Positions 1 to 11,089 of a DNA stretch of 64,000 bases are shown in pieces. This stretch comes from Lunularia cruciata (Eukaryota > Streptophyta > Marchantiopsida > Lunulariales > Lunulariaceae), in NCBI GenBank assembly GCA_948567375.1, contig OX419762.1, positions 56,463,034-56,527,033 of the forward strand, in the 5' to 3' direction. Made by a program: the position numbers and the translations under genes. Position 1 is the first letter of the stretch; each line of letters starts with the position of its first letter. The notes beneath the pieces are model-generated. The model was not told where the DNA came from. It ran no database searches and was given only the letters and a program-made list of their open reading frames with translations.

Positions 1-600
1 ATCATACTCCTCTAAGGCTAACACTCCAAGACTCAAGACATTGCTCACTAGAGAACTCAATGAGAGAGAGATAGTTACAAATGAAAGGATGATGAGTACC
101 TCCTCACCCCTTGTTTATATACTTGTGAAATAGTTACGTACCAAAGTTACTAATTACCGTAGTAACTCAAGTTATTAGACTAAAAGTCAAGTAAAGTCAA
201 AAAGTAGAAAGGAATATCCATTCACATGGGCATATTCCCCTAAGCATGTGGCTTATCTTGACCCAACCACTAAGTCAAGGATTCCTTCACATGGGCCATC
301 CTTGGACTAAAGAAGAATCCAAAACAAAAAGGGTTGCGGGCCCAAGAGTTCTCAACTCTTTCCTCAAAGCCAAACACCTAGGAATAATACCAAGTCAACA
401 CACTAAAATCCAAAATAGTGGTGCTCATCTTTTCTACTTCCTCTAAAGTAAGGTCCCCTCTATCTTAGCTATGACTAACTTTAGCTAACCAAGACTAATA
501 TAGAACCATCCTTTATCTCTATATAAATAATATCTCTTAAGTACTTGTAATACCAAGCTAAATATCACAAGACCACACACATGCACAAATGGGTGTTACA
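1..600 (-). repeat. Family A LTR, cut by the window edge
   Basis: This is a minus-strand copy of the family A long terminal repeat. Its 5' end (TGTAACACCC read on the minus strand) is at 600, and about 80-90 bp of its 3' end lie outside the window. The TATA box is at 114-121 in reverse complement. It carries the 13-bp motif accacatgcttag that some family A LTRs lack. The adjacent bases 601-604 are GATC, the likely 4-bp TSD. Whether it is a solo LTR or one end of a full element to the left cannot be seen. It interrupts the family B-type LTR that resumes at 601. Confidence 0.9.
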
Positions 601-939
601 GATCCTAAGTGGAGTGCAATCAAGGCAATACCTTGACAAATCTATGAGGAATTGTAATGTTGGTAGTATCTTGTAGTTGTGATTACAATGTTGGATTGAT
701 GCAAAGCAATTTTGACTAAGGAAGTTGTGCTTTCAATGGAAGGATGGAACTCAATTCCAAGGTGAAGTCATTTTGTGATAAAGTAACCTTCTTTGAGAGA
801 ACTGAATCATCACAATCAATATCAAGTTGAAAAGGATTTGAAGAATTGTGATTATGGGTGTTGTTTATTTTTGATAGGTTTTCTAGTTGAGCACTTGTTA
901 CTCTCTTCAAGGTGTGGTCTCTACCCAAGAGGCTAAAGA
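601..939 (+). repeat. Outer family B-type LTR (L1), left segment
   Basis: This is the 3' part of an old plus-strand LTR homologous to 38025-38360 and 21790-22130. It starts at the gatcctaagtggagtgc block and runs to ggctaaaga. It is cut on the left by the family A LTR (1-600) and on the right by insertion of L2. The sequence resumes at 61063 after the AAAGA target duplication. It has many substitutions relative to the other copies, consistent with being the oldest LTR here. Confidence 0.85.
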
Positions 940-1540
940 TGTGACAACTTGGCAAGTATCATTTTTGCGGTAATCAGCAAGTAAAGTTAGTTCCCAAAGA
1001 AATACAAGTCAGAAATGATCAAATACAAAGTAAAAATTAATAATGTAATTCTTCTTGGTTTCATCTTTAATATCTTAGGTAGAAATCACACCCAGAAGAG
1101 AGTAAAAAGTTCTGACTTGCAATCTTGTCTGCCATAATCACAATGCCATCAAATCTTTCCAAACAATCTTGATTGTGGTGATTCAAATTCTCCCAAAGAT
1201 AACTACGTCATTGTAAAAACAACTTCACCTCATAATTATGTTACACCCCTCCACTAAAGGCACAACTTCCTTGATCAAAATTGTTTCACATCAAACTCAT
1301 GTTGCACTCACAAATGCAATATACTACCAACACTTCAATTCTTCTTAGATCCGTCAAAGCATTGCTTTGATTACACTTCACTCAAGATCAAACACATAGA
1401 AGGAAATCAAGGTTACAAAATCCAACATCCAAAAAGCTCACTAATTTTCAATTTGAATTTCTCCAAACAGTCACAAACACAAACACAAACTTGATACTTG
1501 GAATTAAGCTTAAATGATGAGCACTAAGATACAACACTTT
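940..1540 (-). repeat. Solo LTR L2, segment 1 (LTR 3' end)
   Basis: Minus-strand family B-type LTR, beginning as TGTGACAACTTGG (reverse complement of the LTR 3' end). It is split at 1540 by the non-LTR element and continues at 22334-23337 and then 58870-61057, about 3.79 kb in all. The 5-bp TSD AAAGA lies at 935-939 and again at 61058-61062. Both LTR ends are present with no internal region between them, so it is a solo LTR. Confidence 0.88.
1527..1540. repeat. Left 14-bp target-site duplication of the non-LTR element
   Basis: The sequence agatacaacacttt at 1527-1540 recurs exactly at 22320-22333. Joining the flanks restores an uninterrupted LTR (compare 23935-23955). A 14-bp duplication suits target-primed reverse transcription rather than LTR-integrase insertion. 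Confidence 0.9.
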
Positions 1541-1900
1541 TTTTGAAGAGTGTGGAGATGGGAGAGGAGAGGGAGTGACATGAGAAGACATCTATAATTC
1601 CTGAGGGCTCTCTAGCATAAAGCACTCAAGTGAATAGTCAATTCTCTTTGTTTTTTAATTTCAGATCCATTGGTACCTAGATTGAAGACTATGGAGAATG
1701 GAGTAGAAAGTTATGAGGATTTTTAGCCTTTTTAGGGTTTAGAGTGATCATTACACATTGAAAGTGATGGATAGGGAAATTTTCATTTCCAATCTCTAAT
1801 TTTTCATGATTAAGTTCCATGGGAATTTAGTTTGAAAATTATGGAGATGGAAATTGAAAGTTATGAGAGTTTATAGATTTTTGGGTTTGGAAAGATTGTT
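1541..1900 (+). other. 5' untranslated region of the non-LTR element
   Basis: AT-rich sequence between the 5' junction and the first zinc-finger codons. I see no convincing ORF, no repeat shared with the other elements and no promoter motif. Confidence 0.5.
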
Positions 1901-2401
1901 TTCTTATGTGAGTTGAGATGTGAGGGTTGTGGCTTTGCAGATATGGGGAGATATAGAGAGGAGCATCATGTGTTACAATCATTATTTTTGTGCTAGCCAT
2001 GGCTAGCACTTTCCCATGTGGGGTCACCTAGAGTGACTCGGGATACACCATGTTAGATGTGTCACCGACGCTTTACCTTGCAAGGGGTAAAGACCCATGT
2101 GAGAAGGATGCACAAGGACTATGATTGGACCAGTTGGGATGCCCATGTTAGATGAGCAACCACATCAACAATAGTGACACTTTTGATTACGCACGCTTCT
2201 TCTATCCCTTTGTTGATCATTCCAAGGATACCGATCGAGTCGTGGGAGTGGTTAGCTTCTCAAGTGGGTTGCATTTTGGGGTTATTTGAGACTAGTTTTC
2301 CATGTCCATGTCTATTCCATAGGCTACCCCGCACACTCCATGATGAGGCTAGATAGGCTTTTTATCTACTACTTGATTGTTTGGCATGTGATCCCTTAGA
2401 C
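1901..2401 (+). pseudogene. Non-LTR element ORF, N-terminal C2H2 zinc-finger region
   Basis: Two C2H2-type fingers can be read in the decayed frame. The first has CEGCGF from 1919 with paired histidines near 1963. The second has C-x2-C at 2051-2062 (with an in-frame TAG between the cysteines) followed by HRRFTLQGVKTHVRRMH ending near 2113. Downstream, 2174-2356 stays open and includes HRLPRTLHDEAR. RLE-type non-LTR proteins such as R2 use N-terminal fingers to bind target DNA; that role is inferred here. The region is cut at 2401 by A1 and the reading continues at 8296 after the AGAC duplication. Confidence 0.7.
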
Positions 2402-3094
2402 TGTAACACCCATTTGTGCATGTGTGTGGTATTGTGATATTTAGCTCAATATTACAAGTACTTGAGAGATATTATTTATATAGAGATAAAGGATGGTTCT
2501 ACATTAGTCATGATAAGCCAAAGTAAATCATAGCTAAGATAGAAGGGACCTTACTTTAGAGGAAGTGGAAAAGATGAGCACCACTATTTTGGATTCTAAT
2601 GTGTTGACTTGGTATTATTCCTAGGTGTTTGGCTTTGAGGAAAGAGTTGAGAACTCTTGGGCCCACAACTCTTTTTGTTTTGGATTCTTCTATAGTCCAA
2701 GGATAGCCTATGTGAAGGAATCCTTGACTTAGTGGTTGGGTCAAGATAAGACCACATGCTTAGGGAAATATGCCCATGTGAATGGATATTCCTTTCTACT
2801 TTTTTGACTTAACTTGACTTTTAGCCTAATAACTTGAGTTACTCCAATAATTAGTAAATTTGGTACGTAACTATTTCACAAGTATATAAACAAGGGGTGA
2901 GGAGGTACTCATCATCCTTTCATTTGCAACTATCTCTCTCTCATTGAGTTCTCTAGTGAGCAATGTCTTGAGTCTTGGAGTGTTAGCCTTGGAGGAGTAT
3001 GATGGAGTTGGGGTTCCTTGCCTTCTTAGTCCATGGTGCGTTACCATAATAGCCATCAGAGATTCATCCTGAGTGAGAGACAGGCCGGCTCACA
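2402..3094 (+). repeat. A1 5' LTR
   Basis: A 693-bp LTR, TGTAACACCC to GGCTCACA. It contains the TATA box at 2883-2890 and the 13-bp accacatgcttag motif near 2752, which its own 3' LTR lacks. Antisense reading frames inside it have no independent support. Confidence 0.93.
2883..2890 (+). promoter_or_regulatory. TATA box of A1 5' LTR
   Basis: TATATAAA, present at the same place in every family A LTR: 8080-8087, 14277-14284, 21405-21412, 25237-25244 and 32365-32372 on plus, and 114-121 and 48843-48850 in reverse complement. It divides a U3 of about 480 bp from R/U5 of about 200 bp. Confidence 0.75.
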
Positions 3095-3098
3095 TTTT

Positions 3099-3116
3099 TG
3101 GTTCCGTTGCAGGGAC
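3099..3116 (+). other. A1 primer-binding site (tRNA-Glu type)
   Basis: tggttccgttgcagggac starts 4 bases after the LTR. It matches the complement of a plant tRNA-Glu 3' end (recalled as TGGTTCCGTTGCCGGGAC) with one mismatch. Confidence 0.75.
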
Positions 3117-3772
3117 CTCTCTAGAAGGCAAGATAATGTTCCGTGTTTAATTCTACATTAGGCAGAAGGAGGCTATGAGAGCACACTTGGAGAGAACATT
3201 AGGAGAGGAGAGGGATGAACTTATGTTAGAGAATCAAGATCCATTTGTATACCCTGTAGTTCTTATGATGTCTTTGAAGTGTTTTTTTACATCTTGTACA
3301 CATGAGAGGATTTGGAGAGATTGTGTGAGGTGGATTGCAGATTTTGGGGATTAAGGTGATTGTGGGCAAAATCTCAAGTTTGATATCTGGACTTGAAATT
3401 TCTACACATGATAGCTTGGGTTATCTTTCAGTTTTCACACTTGAAATTATTGTGAGAGTTACTATGCACACGGGGCTAGAATTTTTGAAAGTTGATAGGG
3501 TAAACTTCTCCCGTAACTGCATGCTCTCAAGAAAATTGTATAGAGTGTGCCATTTCTTCAATTTTTAATGAATTGTCCTGAAAATTTCCAAGAAAATTCA
3601 ATGCACTATATCCTACTTGTTGCCACAAAAATTGGAGAGAGAGATCCTTTTTGCACAGGGAGTTATGAGTTTCAGACCAAATCTGAAATATGTGTGCTAA
3701 ATAGAAAGGTGTCTGAGCCAAATGGCTCAATGAAAAGATCTGAAATTTTGCAGGGAGAGATGCCATGGAGTT
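3117..3772 (+). other. A1 leader region
   Basis: Non-LTR leader shared with 14511-15200 of A2 and 25469-26160 of A3. Short open stretches occur (for example 3335-3568) and are present in all three copies, but none shows a known motif, so they are not called genes. Confidence 0.5.
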
Positions 3773-4669
3773 GTGATCAAATGTGCTAAATTTCAGAGGA
3801 CTTTAATATACAAGGTGAGATATGAGAAACCTTCTTCCAAGGTTGAAGCTATCAAGATTGCAATTCGTATGGAGAAGAGTTTGAAAGAGGATGAGAGTGA
3901 TTTGGTGGTGAAGGAGGTTATGCATCCTCCTCAAGGTTGCAAGTATGGTGGAACTTTTGATACTTTGGTGGCAAGGGTTGCACCACAAGTAGTAGTTGCT
4001 CTAATTCTTGCACCTCCATCAAAGGATCCACTTCAAACCATCATAGAACAACTTGCAAATCTCAAGATCAATGTGGTGCAACTATGGGAGAAGAGAGAGG
4101 TAGATCAAAATGTAGGGAGAGGGCCTAACAGTTATGGAAACTATCCATATAGAGGAGGCCAACTCGCCAACAATTTCAATGATAGAAATTGTTTTGGTTG
4201 TGGAGGAAGAGGCCATATCCAAAGGAATTGCCCAAATTCCACTTACCATGGAGGAAGGGGTTATGAGGGAGCCAATAGAGGAAAAGAGGGAGGTAGTGAA
4301 ACCCAAGTGGCTCCTAATCCCAACAAAGGTAAGGGGATAGCATCCATAGATGTGGTTGAGAGCAAGTATGAGAAGGGAGAGTGCTCAAACTCCAAGGGTC
4401 TTAATTTGGAGCTTTTAGCACAAGAGAAGAAGAGAGCTTGTTTTGCAGAGGATGTTCACTCTTCTCAAGGATTTACTCCAAGCAAGGATACTCCTTTGTC
4501 TACTAGGAGCACTCGCACCTCAACACCATTGACAACAAAGACTCCAAGGAAGAAGTTGGAGATGGAAGATTTTATGATTTCAAAGCAACAATGGAACTAC
4601 AATGTGTTGGAGGATGTGGGTAGTCACAAGGTTAACATCATAGTGGGCCAATTCCATGGAGGAGGATGA
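3773..4669 (+). pseudogene. gag: A1 gag C-terminal fragment with zinc knuckle
   Basis: Open for 298 codons. From about residue 15 it matches the C-terminal part of the A2/A3 Gag. The CCHC knuckle CFGCGGRGHIQRNC spans 4190-4231. The upstream Gag capsid region present in A2 and A3 is missing through a deletion near 3810, so the first residues are leader sequence fused in frame. Its 3' end runs into the second deletion near 4653, where the protease should begin. Gag CCHC knuckles bind genomic RNA during particle assembly. This fragment is unlikely to assemble particles. Confidence 0.85.
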
Positions 4670-7502
4670 ATCTGAATCTGAATCTGATTCAGATGTGTAT
4701 TCTTTGTGTGCTATGGATTTTGCACCTAAGCCAGAGGTTTTGAAGGACCAAGATAAATCACCATTGACACTTGAGGAGGCAGAGAGAAGGTTATCTACCC
4801 CCAAGTATGGTCCAAATGTTACCAAGGAGGAGAAGGTGAGATTTGAGGAGATTTTCCACAAGTTCATCCATGTGTCTGCTTTTAGTTACAAGGATTTGAA
4901 GGAAGTCACCTTGGAGGAGCACAAGATAGAGGTGGAGTCGCATGCAAGACCAATCCACCAAAAGTAACGTCACATTAGCCCACCAATATCTTTGGTTGTG
5001 AAGGAGGAGATTGATAAGCTCAAGGAGGCCGGATTTATCTTTGAGGTGGAGAATTCAGAATGGGTGTCTCCAATTGTCATTGTGAAGAAAAAGAATGGCT
5101 AGCTTTGGGTATGTGTGGATAACAAGAAGCTCAATGTTGTTACCAAGAAGGACTACTACCCATTACCATTCATTGATGAGATCTTGGAGGAGGTTGCAGG
5201 TCATGAGATGTACAGTTTTGGAGATGGTTATAGTGGATATAACCAAATCAAGATTGCACCAGAACATCAACAACTCACCACATTCACCACACCTTGGAGA
5301 ACTTATGCTTTCAAGGTCATGCCTTTTGGGCTTTGCAATGCTCCAGCCACATTCCAACGGTTCATGAACAAGGTACTTGAACCTTTCATTGGGAAATTTG
5401 TGAGAGAATTCATTGATGACTTTTGTGTTTATGGGAGCAAGGAGGAGCACTTTGAGCACCTAATCAAGGTCTTGCAATGCATGGATGAGGCAAATGTATC
5501 ACTTAACCCAGAGAAGTGTATTTTTGGATGTGAAGAAGGTCTACTTTTGGGGCACATCATCTCCAAGGATGGAATAGCAATTGATCTTGAGAAGGTAAGG
5601 AAAATCTCAGACCTTCCATTCCCTTCAAACTTGACAAAGTTACGCCAATTCTTGGGGATAGTTGGATACTATAGGAGGTTCATCTTCTCATTTTCCAACA
5701 AGGCTTATGCATTGAACATCTACATGAAGAAGGGTGTAGATTACATGGTGATTTTGGAGGACAAGGAGGCTCTCAAAGCTTTTGAGGAGCTCAAGCAATC
5801 CCTTGTTGTAGCTCCAATTCTTGCTAAACCTGATTGGAGTAAGCCTTTCATCCTCTACACTGATGCTTCTTATGTTGTTATAGGATGCACTCTTAGTCAA
5901 TTAGACCAAGATGGGCATGATCATCCAATAGCTTATGCTAGTAGGTAGATGGTTTCAGTAGAAAAGAACTTTTGTCACTAAGAGAGAAGGGTTGGCAATG
6001 ATCTTTGGTCTCAAGAAGTTTAGACACTACTTGATTGGAAGGAAAGCCACTATTGTCATGGATCATAAGGCTTTGAAGTACATCTTCAACAATCCTAATG
6101 TTGAAGGGAGACTAGCAAGGTGGATGATACTCTTGTCTGCGTATGATTACACCATTGAGGATAGGCCAAGAAAGAAACATGCAAATGCTGATTTGTTATC
6201 TAGGGCCTATGATCATGATGGAGATGAGCCAATGGATGATTCCTTCCCAGATGAGGAGCTCATGACAATCTCAGTCACTCAAGAGGTTCCAATGGAGTAC
6301 AAGGAGATTGTGGATTTTGTGACAAGAGGTAACTATCCAAAAGGGATGCATGCTAGGGAGAGGAAGGCCCTTGCAGCAAGATCTAGACCTTACACAATTG
6401 TGGAGGATATTCTTTTTCACCAAGGAGCAGATGGTCTACTTCGAAGAGTAGTGGGTAAGGAAGAGTCTATCTAACTCATAAAGGAGTTTCATGAAGGTTT
6501 ATTGTGTGGAAGACACTTTGTAGGAAAGGTGACTGCTTTCAAGATTCTAGATGCAGGTTACCATTGGAGGGGAATTTTCAAGGATTGTCTTGATTATTGC
6601 AAAACTTGTCATGTTTGTCAAGCTTTTGCTAGAAAGTCTACATCCACTCTACCACTTAGATCAATTCCATTGCTAGGACCTTTTGAGAAGTGGTGAATTG
6701 ATTTTGTAGGTCCTCTCAATAGAACCCCAAGGAACATTGGTATATTGTGGTAGTTATTGATTATCTTACCAAGTGGTTTGAGGCTAGACCATTGAGGGAC
6801 AAGAATGAAGATGAAGTTGGTAGATTTCTTTATGAACGCATTATCACTAGATTTGGATGCCCTTTGGAGTTGGTTTCTAATAGAGGAGGAGAGTTTACCA
6901 GAAGCATTACTACAACCATGCTATGACATTTCTCTATCACACATAGAGTAACTACATCCTATAAGCCAAATTCCAATGGCTTGGCAGAGAGAACCAATCA
7001 GACCTTGTGCATGATGTTGGCCAAAGATGCAGAAATGGAGGGGGCTGAACATCATTGGGACAAGAGGATTCATGCAGTTTTGTGGGAGTATAGGACAACC
7101 ATGAAGACTTCCACCAAATATCCTCCATTTCAATTGGTATATGGTATTGAGTCTACCCTACCTATTCACTTTGATCTTCCTACCTTCCAAAGCATTCATA
7201 GGAGATTGAAGAAACCACAAGGAGGTGATGCAAAGAAGTCAAGGAAGGAACAACTCATGGAGTTGGAAGAGGCAAGAGCAATTGCTATGGTTCAAGTGGA
7301 GCAAGCCCAAAGGAAACAAAAGGAGAGATATGACAAGAAACAAGGCAAGAAGAAGGTGGAGCCTTTCAAAGAAGGTGATTGGGTAATGTTGTTTGATTCC
7401 ATTCGATTCAAGAGAGTGCAAAAGAAGTTTTTGCCTAAGTACTTTGGACCTTTCATAGTGGAGAAGGTGTGCAGCAATAACACCTATGATCTCAAGAAGT
7501 AG
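4656..7502 (+). pseudogene. pol: A1 pol remnant: RT, RNase H, integrase
   Basis: Aligns with A2 and A3 pol from the acidic linker onward. Stops interrupt it at 4965-4967, 5101-5103 and 5946-5948, and further on at about 6472 and 6694. RT is clearest in 5115-5948, with PFGLCNAPATFQRFM and the catalytic FIDDF motif. RNase H follows (YTDAS; near 6050 MDHKALKY, where the third acidic residue is kept). Integrase has a degraded HHCC region near 6490-6630, SNRGGEF in place of SDRGGEF, and NGLAERTNQTL carrying the catalytic Glu. The protease is absent. Confidence 0.88.
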
Positions 7503-7596
7503 GGAGGAAGACACTTTGATAGGATCAACCATGATAAGTTGAAGATGTATTATAGAAGGTAGAGAGATCTTCACTTTGAGGACAAAGTGAAAACTT

Positions 7597-7610
7597 AGTC
7601 CGGGGGTAAA
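7597..7610 (+). other. A1 polypurine tract region
   Basis: agtccgggggtaaa immediately precedes the 3' LTR and is the expected plus-strand primer. The same sequence lies at 20924-20937 (A2) and 31872-31885 (A3). Confidence 0.6.
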
Positions 7611-8291
7611 TGTAACACCCATTTGTGCATGTGTGTGGTATTGTGATATTTAGCTTGGTATTACAAGTACTTGAGAGATATTATTTATATAGAGATAAAG
7701 GATGGTTTTACATTAGTCATGATTAGCCAAAGTTAGTCATAGCTAAGATAGAGGGGACCTTACTTTAGAGGGAGTGGAAAAGATGAGCACCACTATTTTG
7801 GATTCTAGTGTGTTGACTTGGTATTATTCCTAGGTGTTTGGCTTTGAGGAAAGAGTTGAGAACTCTTGGGCCCGCAACCCTTGTTGTTTTGGATTCTTCT
7901 TTAGTCCAAGGATAGCCCATGTGAAGGAATCCTTGCTTTAGTGGTTGGGTCAAGATAAGGGGAATATGCCCATGTGAATGGATATTCCTTTCTACTTTTT
8001 GACTTTACTTGACTTTTAGTCTAGTAACTTGAGAGTTACTACGGTAATTAGTAACTTTGGTACGTAACTATTTCACAAGTATATAAACAAGGGGTGAGGA
8101 GGTACTCATCATCCTTTCATTTGCAACTATCTCTCTCTCATTGAGTTCTCTAGTGAGCAATGTCTTGAGTCTTGGAGTGTTAGCCTTGGAGGAGTATGAT
8201 GGAGTTGGGGTTCCTTGCCTTCTTAGTCCATGGTGCGCTACCATAATAGCCATCAGAGGTTCATCTTGAGTGAGAGACAGGCCGGCTCACA
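7611..8291 (+). repeat. A1 3' LTR
   Basis: A 681-bp LTR followed by the TSD AGAC at 8292. It lacks the 13-bp motif found in the 5' LTR, so the two LTRs of A1 differ by an indel as well as by substitutions. Confidence 0.93.
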
Positions 8292-8295
8292 AGAC

Positions 8296-10908
8296 GAGTT
8301 AGCATTGTTCCTATTCCTCTTACTCCTTTGATGGTGTCTTTGCTATGCTAGAGGGAGACATGCGGGGCATAGAGAGGTGGCTGCTAGATTTCATCGATTT
8401 CAAGCGGGGGATTGGGCGGCCCTTCAAGAGGAGTCTATTAGGGCTACATGATTTAGGAGATAGGCATCGCCACAAGATACCATAAAGTCCACTCAATTAT
8501 GACGGTGTAGGACATTGGATCAAGCGGGGGATTTTAGTAGAGCGGCATGAGTGCTACACCCTTTGTATATGGCAAGTCATACTGATGAGACTATCTCTTC
8601 CTTACGCTCACTACATCCTATAGCAATAGGAGGACTACCACTATAGGTCTTAGATTATAAGCCTGAGCAGCCTTTATGTCTTGATAGGTCACTTTTTGCA
8701 CAAGCATTGTGCACTGCCCCTTGCCTTTCCTCAGGAGGCTTGTCGGGGATGGTTTATGAGCACCTTAGAGATTGCTTCTAGGTAGATGATCCTTCTAGTG
8801 GTTTTACCGAGTTGTTTCAAGTGGCTATAGTTGTAGCGAGAGGAGACATTCCTACGTCTGTTAGTCGGGTGTTAGGTGCTAGTTGACTTCTCACAATGGA
8901 GAAGAACACGGGGAGCATTAGACCGATTGCCATTGGAGAGATCTTTTTGCATTTGGTCAGTTGTACCATTGTCCTTCAATATCATTCTCACTTTCTATAG
9001 CACCTCAATCCACATCAATTTGGAGTAGCTACACTTGGTGGATGTGAGGCTATATCTCTAGGCATTAGAGCACTCCTAGATATCCATCCAAAGCGGGTTG
9101 TCCTATGGGTGGATGTTGAGAACGCTTTTAATAGCATCTCATAGGCATCCATCTTTAGAGAGCTTAGGAAGGCTGGTGGATCCTTGGTGAGTCTCATTCC
9201 TTTTGTGCAGTCTTTTTATGGCTCTCTTGCTTCCCTTTACTACCAACATGGTGATTCATAGGAGGGAGTCACCGTCTTGGAGTCAGCTTTTTGTACACAT
9301 CAAGGAAACCTCTAGGGAGGGCCCTTATTTTCCATAGTTCACTTTAGAGCTCTCCTATTTACTACTTTGGCTATGCAGGTTGTGTATTTCCCTCCTTGGC
9401 AGATGATACACACATCATAGGCCCTATAGATCAGATTAGGCAGGCCTTTGACTACTTGACTACCGATAGCTACATTTAGTAGGCTTGAGAGTCAAGGTGT
9501 CAAAGTGTAGAGCATGGTCCCCTTTAGGTATCCCTCCACACCTTGAGCTTCTAGAGGGATGTATCACATCCATAAATGGACTTTGTGTTCTTGGAGTGCT
9601 AGTAAGATCGGAGGATTTTGTCACACGCTTCTTAGACGTTGCCCTTGTAGAGGATGTTCTCCATGTGGATGACCTTCCATAACTAGTAGATCTGCATGTG
9701 GCATTTGGTATACTCTCCTCCAATATTGCTTGTTGACCATCCTACCTCATCCACACATTTCCTTTCTCATTGTCCTTCCTTTCACGTTTGAGAGCATTTG
9801 ATAGGAGGATTATGGGAGTCTTTGGTGATATTATTGGACAAGGGACTTTTGAGTGTGTGATAGGGGATTTGGCACGTAGACAGATGGCTCTACCAATCTC
9901 ATGTGGTGGGGTTGGCCTGCTATCTATGGAGGAGATGGTACCTATAGCATTTTTGGGTAGTTGGGCTCTCTTGGCACCCCTACTTTCCTCTCATTTTGTG
10001 GTTGCTGATAGGTCTGTTTTGGAGACTTATGTGATAGAGGTGGATGAAGGATTTTTTTCTCTCCATGTGTTATTGCCGTAGATAAGAGATAGTCTATCCC
10101 CATGCATACGAGAGGATTTTCCACCTTTTGCTTCATTATTGTCAGACTGGACTAGAGGTTTATAGTCTTCCTTGATGGAGCAAGAGTGTGAGCATATGCT
10201 ACATTCTCTCTTAGTCGACTCACCCATTCCTCAGGCTACTAGAGCATGTCTTTGCTCTTGCTCCGGCAAGGATGCAGGCTCTTGGATCCTAGCTCAACCG
10301 TGCATTCAGGCATTCCAACTTGCACTAGCTACTTTCTCTACAGTGATGAGGTTTCACCTAGGTTTGATCCACCCATCTGCATCTTTATTTACTCACTTGT
10401 GAGTGTGGGTCTACACTAGATGTAGCAACGCCCACATGACACGGTGTCTTTTTGGAAGACAAAGGATAACTACCCATGATGCCATTAGAGACATAATGTT
10501 TTCTATGGCATGAGAGAGTTGATACTTGGCTTGGAGGGAGCGTTTGTATGTTTGCAGATGACACGTGTCAGGGTAGACTTATATTTGGTCCGAGATGATC
10601 AGGTGACAATAGCGGATTGCATGGTTACGGACCCTATATGGGATATAGTTTCAAAGGGAGTGATTAACCATCTCCTTGGATGGGCGGCAAGTGCAGCAGT
10701 AGGTCGCAAGGTCTCCAAGTATAAGAGCATGCAACGACATCACCTCTTTGTTCCTGTAACCTTGGAGTTATATGGAGCGATGGACACAGCATTTGACACA
10801 TTTATCAAGGAGTGTACGAGAGCTTATCATGTTAGGCGTCAAGGGGTACCACTCTCACTCTCATACTTTGTAGCATATTTTAGACAACATGTGTCCATTG
10901 CTCTATAG
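8296..10908 (+). pseudogene. Non-LTR element ORF: reverse transcriptase and RLE-type C-terminus
   Basis: Continuation of the ORF split at 2401, decayed across all three frames. RT blocks in order are RPIAIGE (8930-8950), QFGVATLGGCEA (near 9020-9055), motif A VDVENAFNSI (about 9108-9137), THQGNL (near 9298) and motif C LADD (9396-9407), where the usual residue before ADD is F or Y. A thumb-like stretch ends in GLRVKVSKCRAWSP. Then comes SCGGVGLLSMEE (near 9900) and a Cys/His cluster with RQRITTHDAIRDI (10461-10500). The last part, 10510-10908, is open and has a VDLYLV...TIADCMVTDP pattern like the core of restriction-like endonucleases. The terminal TAG at 10906 replaces a probable CAG, and similarity may continue to about 11010. 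Confidence 0.75.
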
Positions 10909-11010
10909 AGGGCAATAGTTGGTGCAATCCATGGTAAGCAATCACATTAGGTGATGTTTCTTTGGATGCTCAAATTGTGTGTAGACCGTATGACTTGCAT
11001 AGCTCAGATA

Positions 11011-11089
11011 TCTTAGGTGCGGTAGGGCAGATTTCTCATATGGACTCTATTGGGGCTTAGCCCCATGTTACCTCTTTTGTCTCTCCCTT
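11011..11089 (+). other. 3' untranslated region of the non-LTR element (left part)
   Basis: Non-coding sequence after the decayed ORF, ending in the TSD CCCTT (11085-11089) where solo LTR S1 inserted. It resumes at 22260-22319. Confidence 0.6.

Larger units (their letters stand above)
2402..8291 (+). mobile_element. Ty3/gypsy family A element A1 (internally deleted)
   Basis: LTRs lie at 2402-3094 and 7611-8291 and the TSD is AGAC (2398-2401 and 8292-8295). The element is 5.9 kb against about 7.8 kb for A2 and A3. One deletion, near 3810, joins the leader directly to the C-terminal part of gag and removes the accessory zinc-knuckle ORF and the capsid region. A second, near 4653, removes the protease. 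RT, RNase H and integrase remain but contain several stops. It could not supply its own proteins. It is inserted in the non-LTR element's ORF. Confidence 0.93.

Noticed and set aside
2556-2744. Recurrent 62-codon antisense reading frame in every family A LTR
   Set aside because: It is repeated only because the LTR is repeated. It overlaps U3 on the opposite strand, has no motif or start context, and differs freely between copies.
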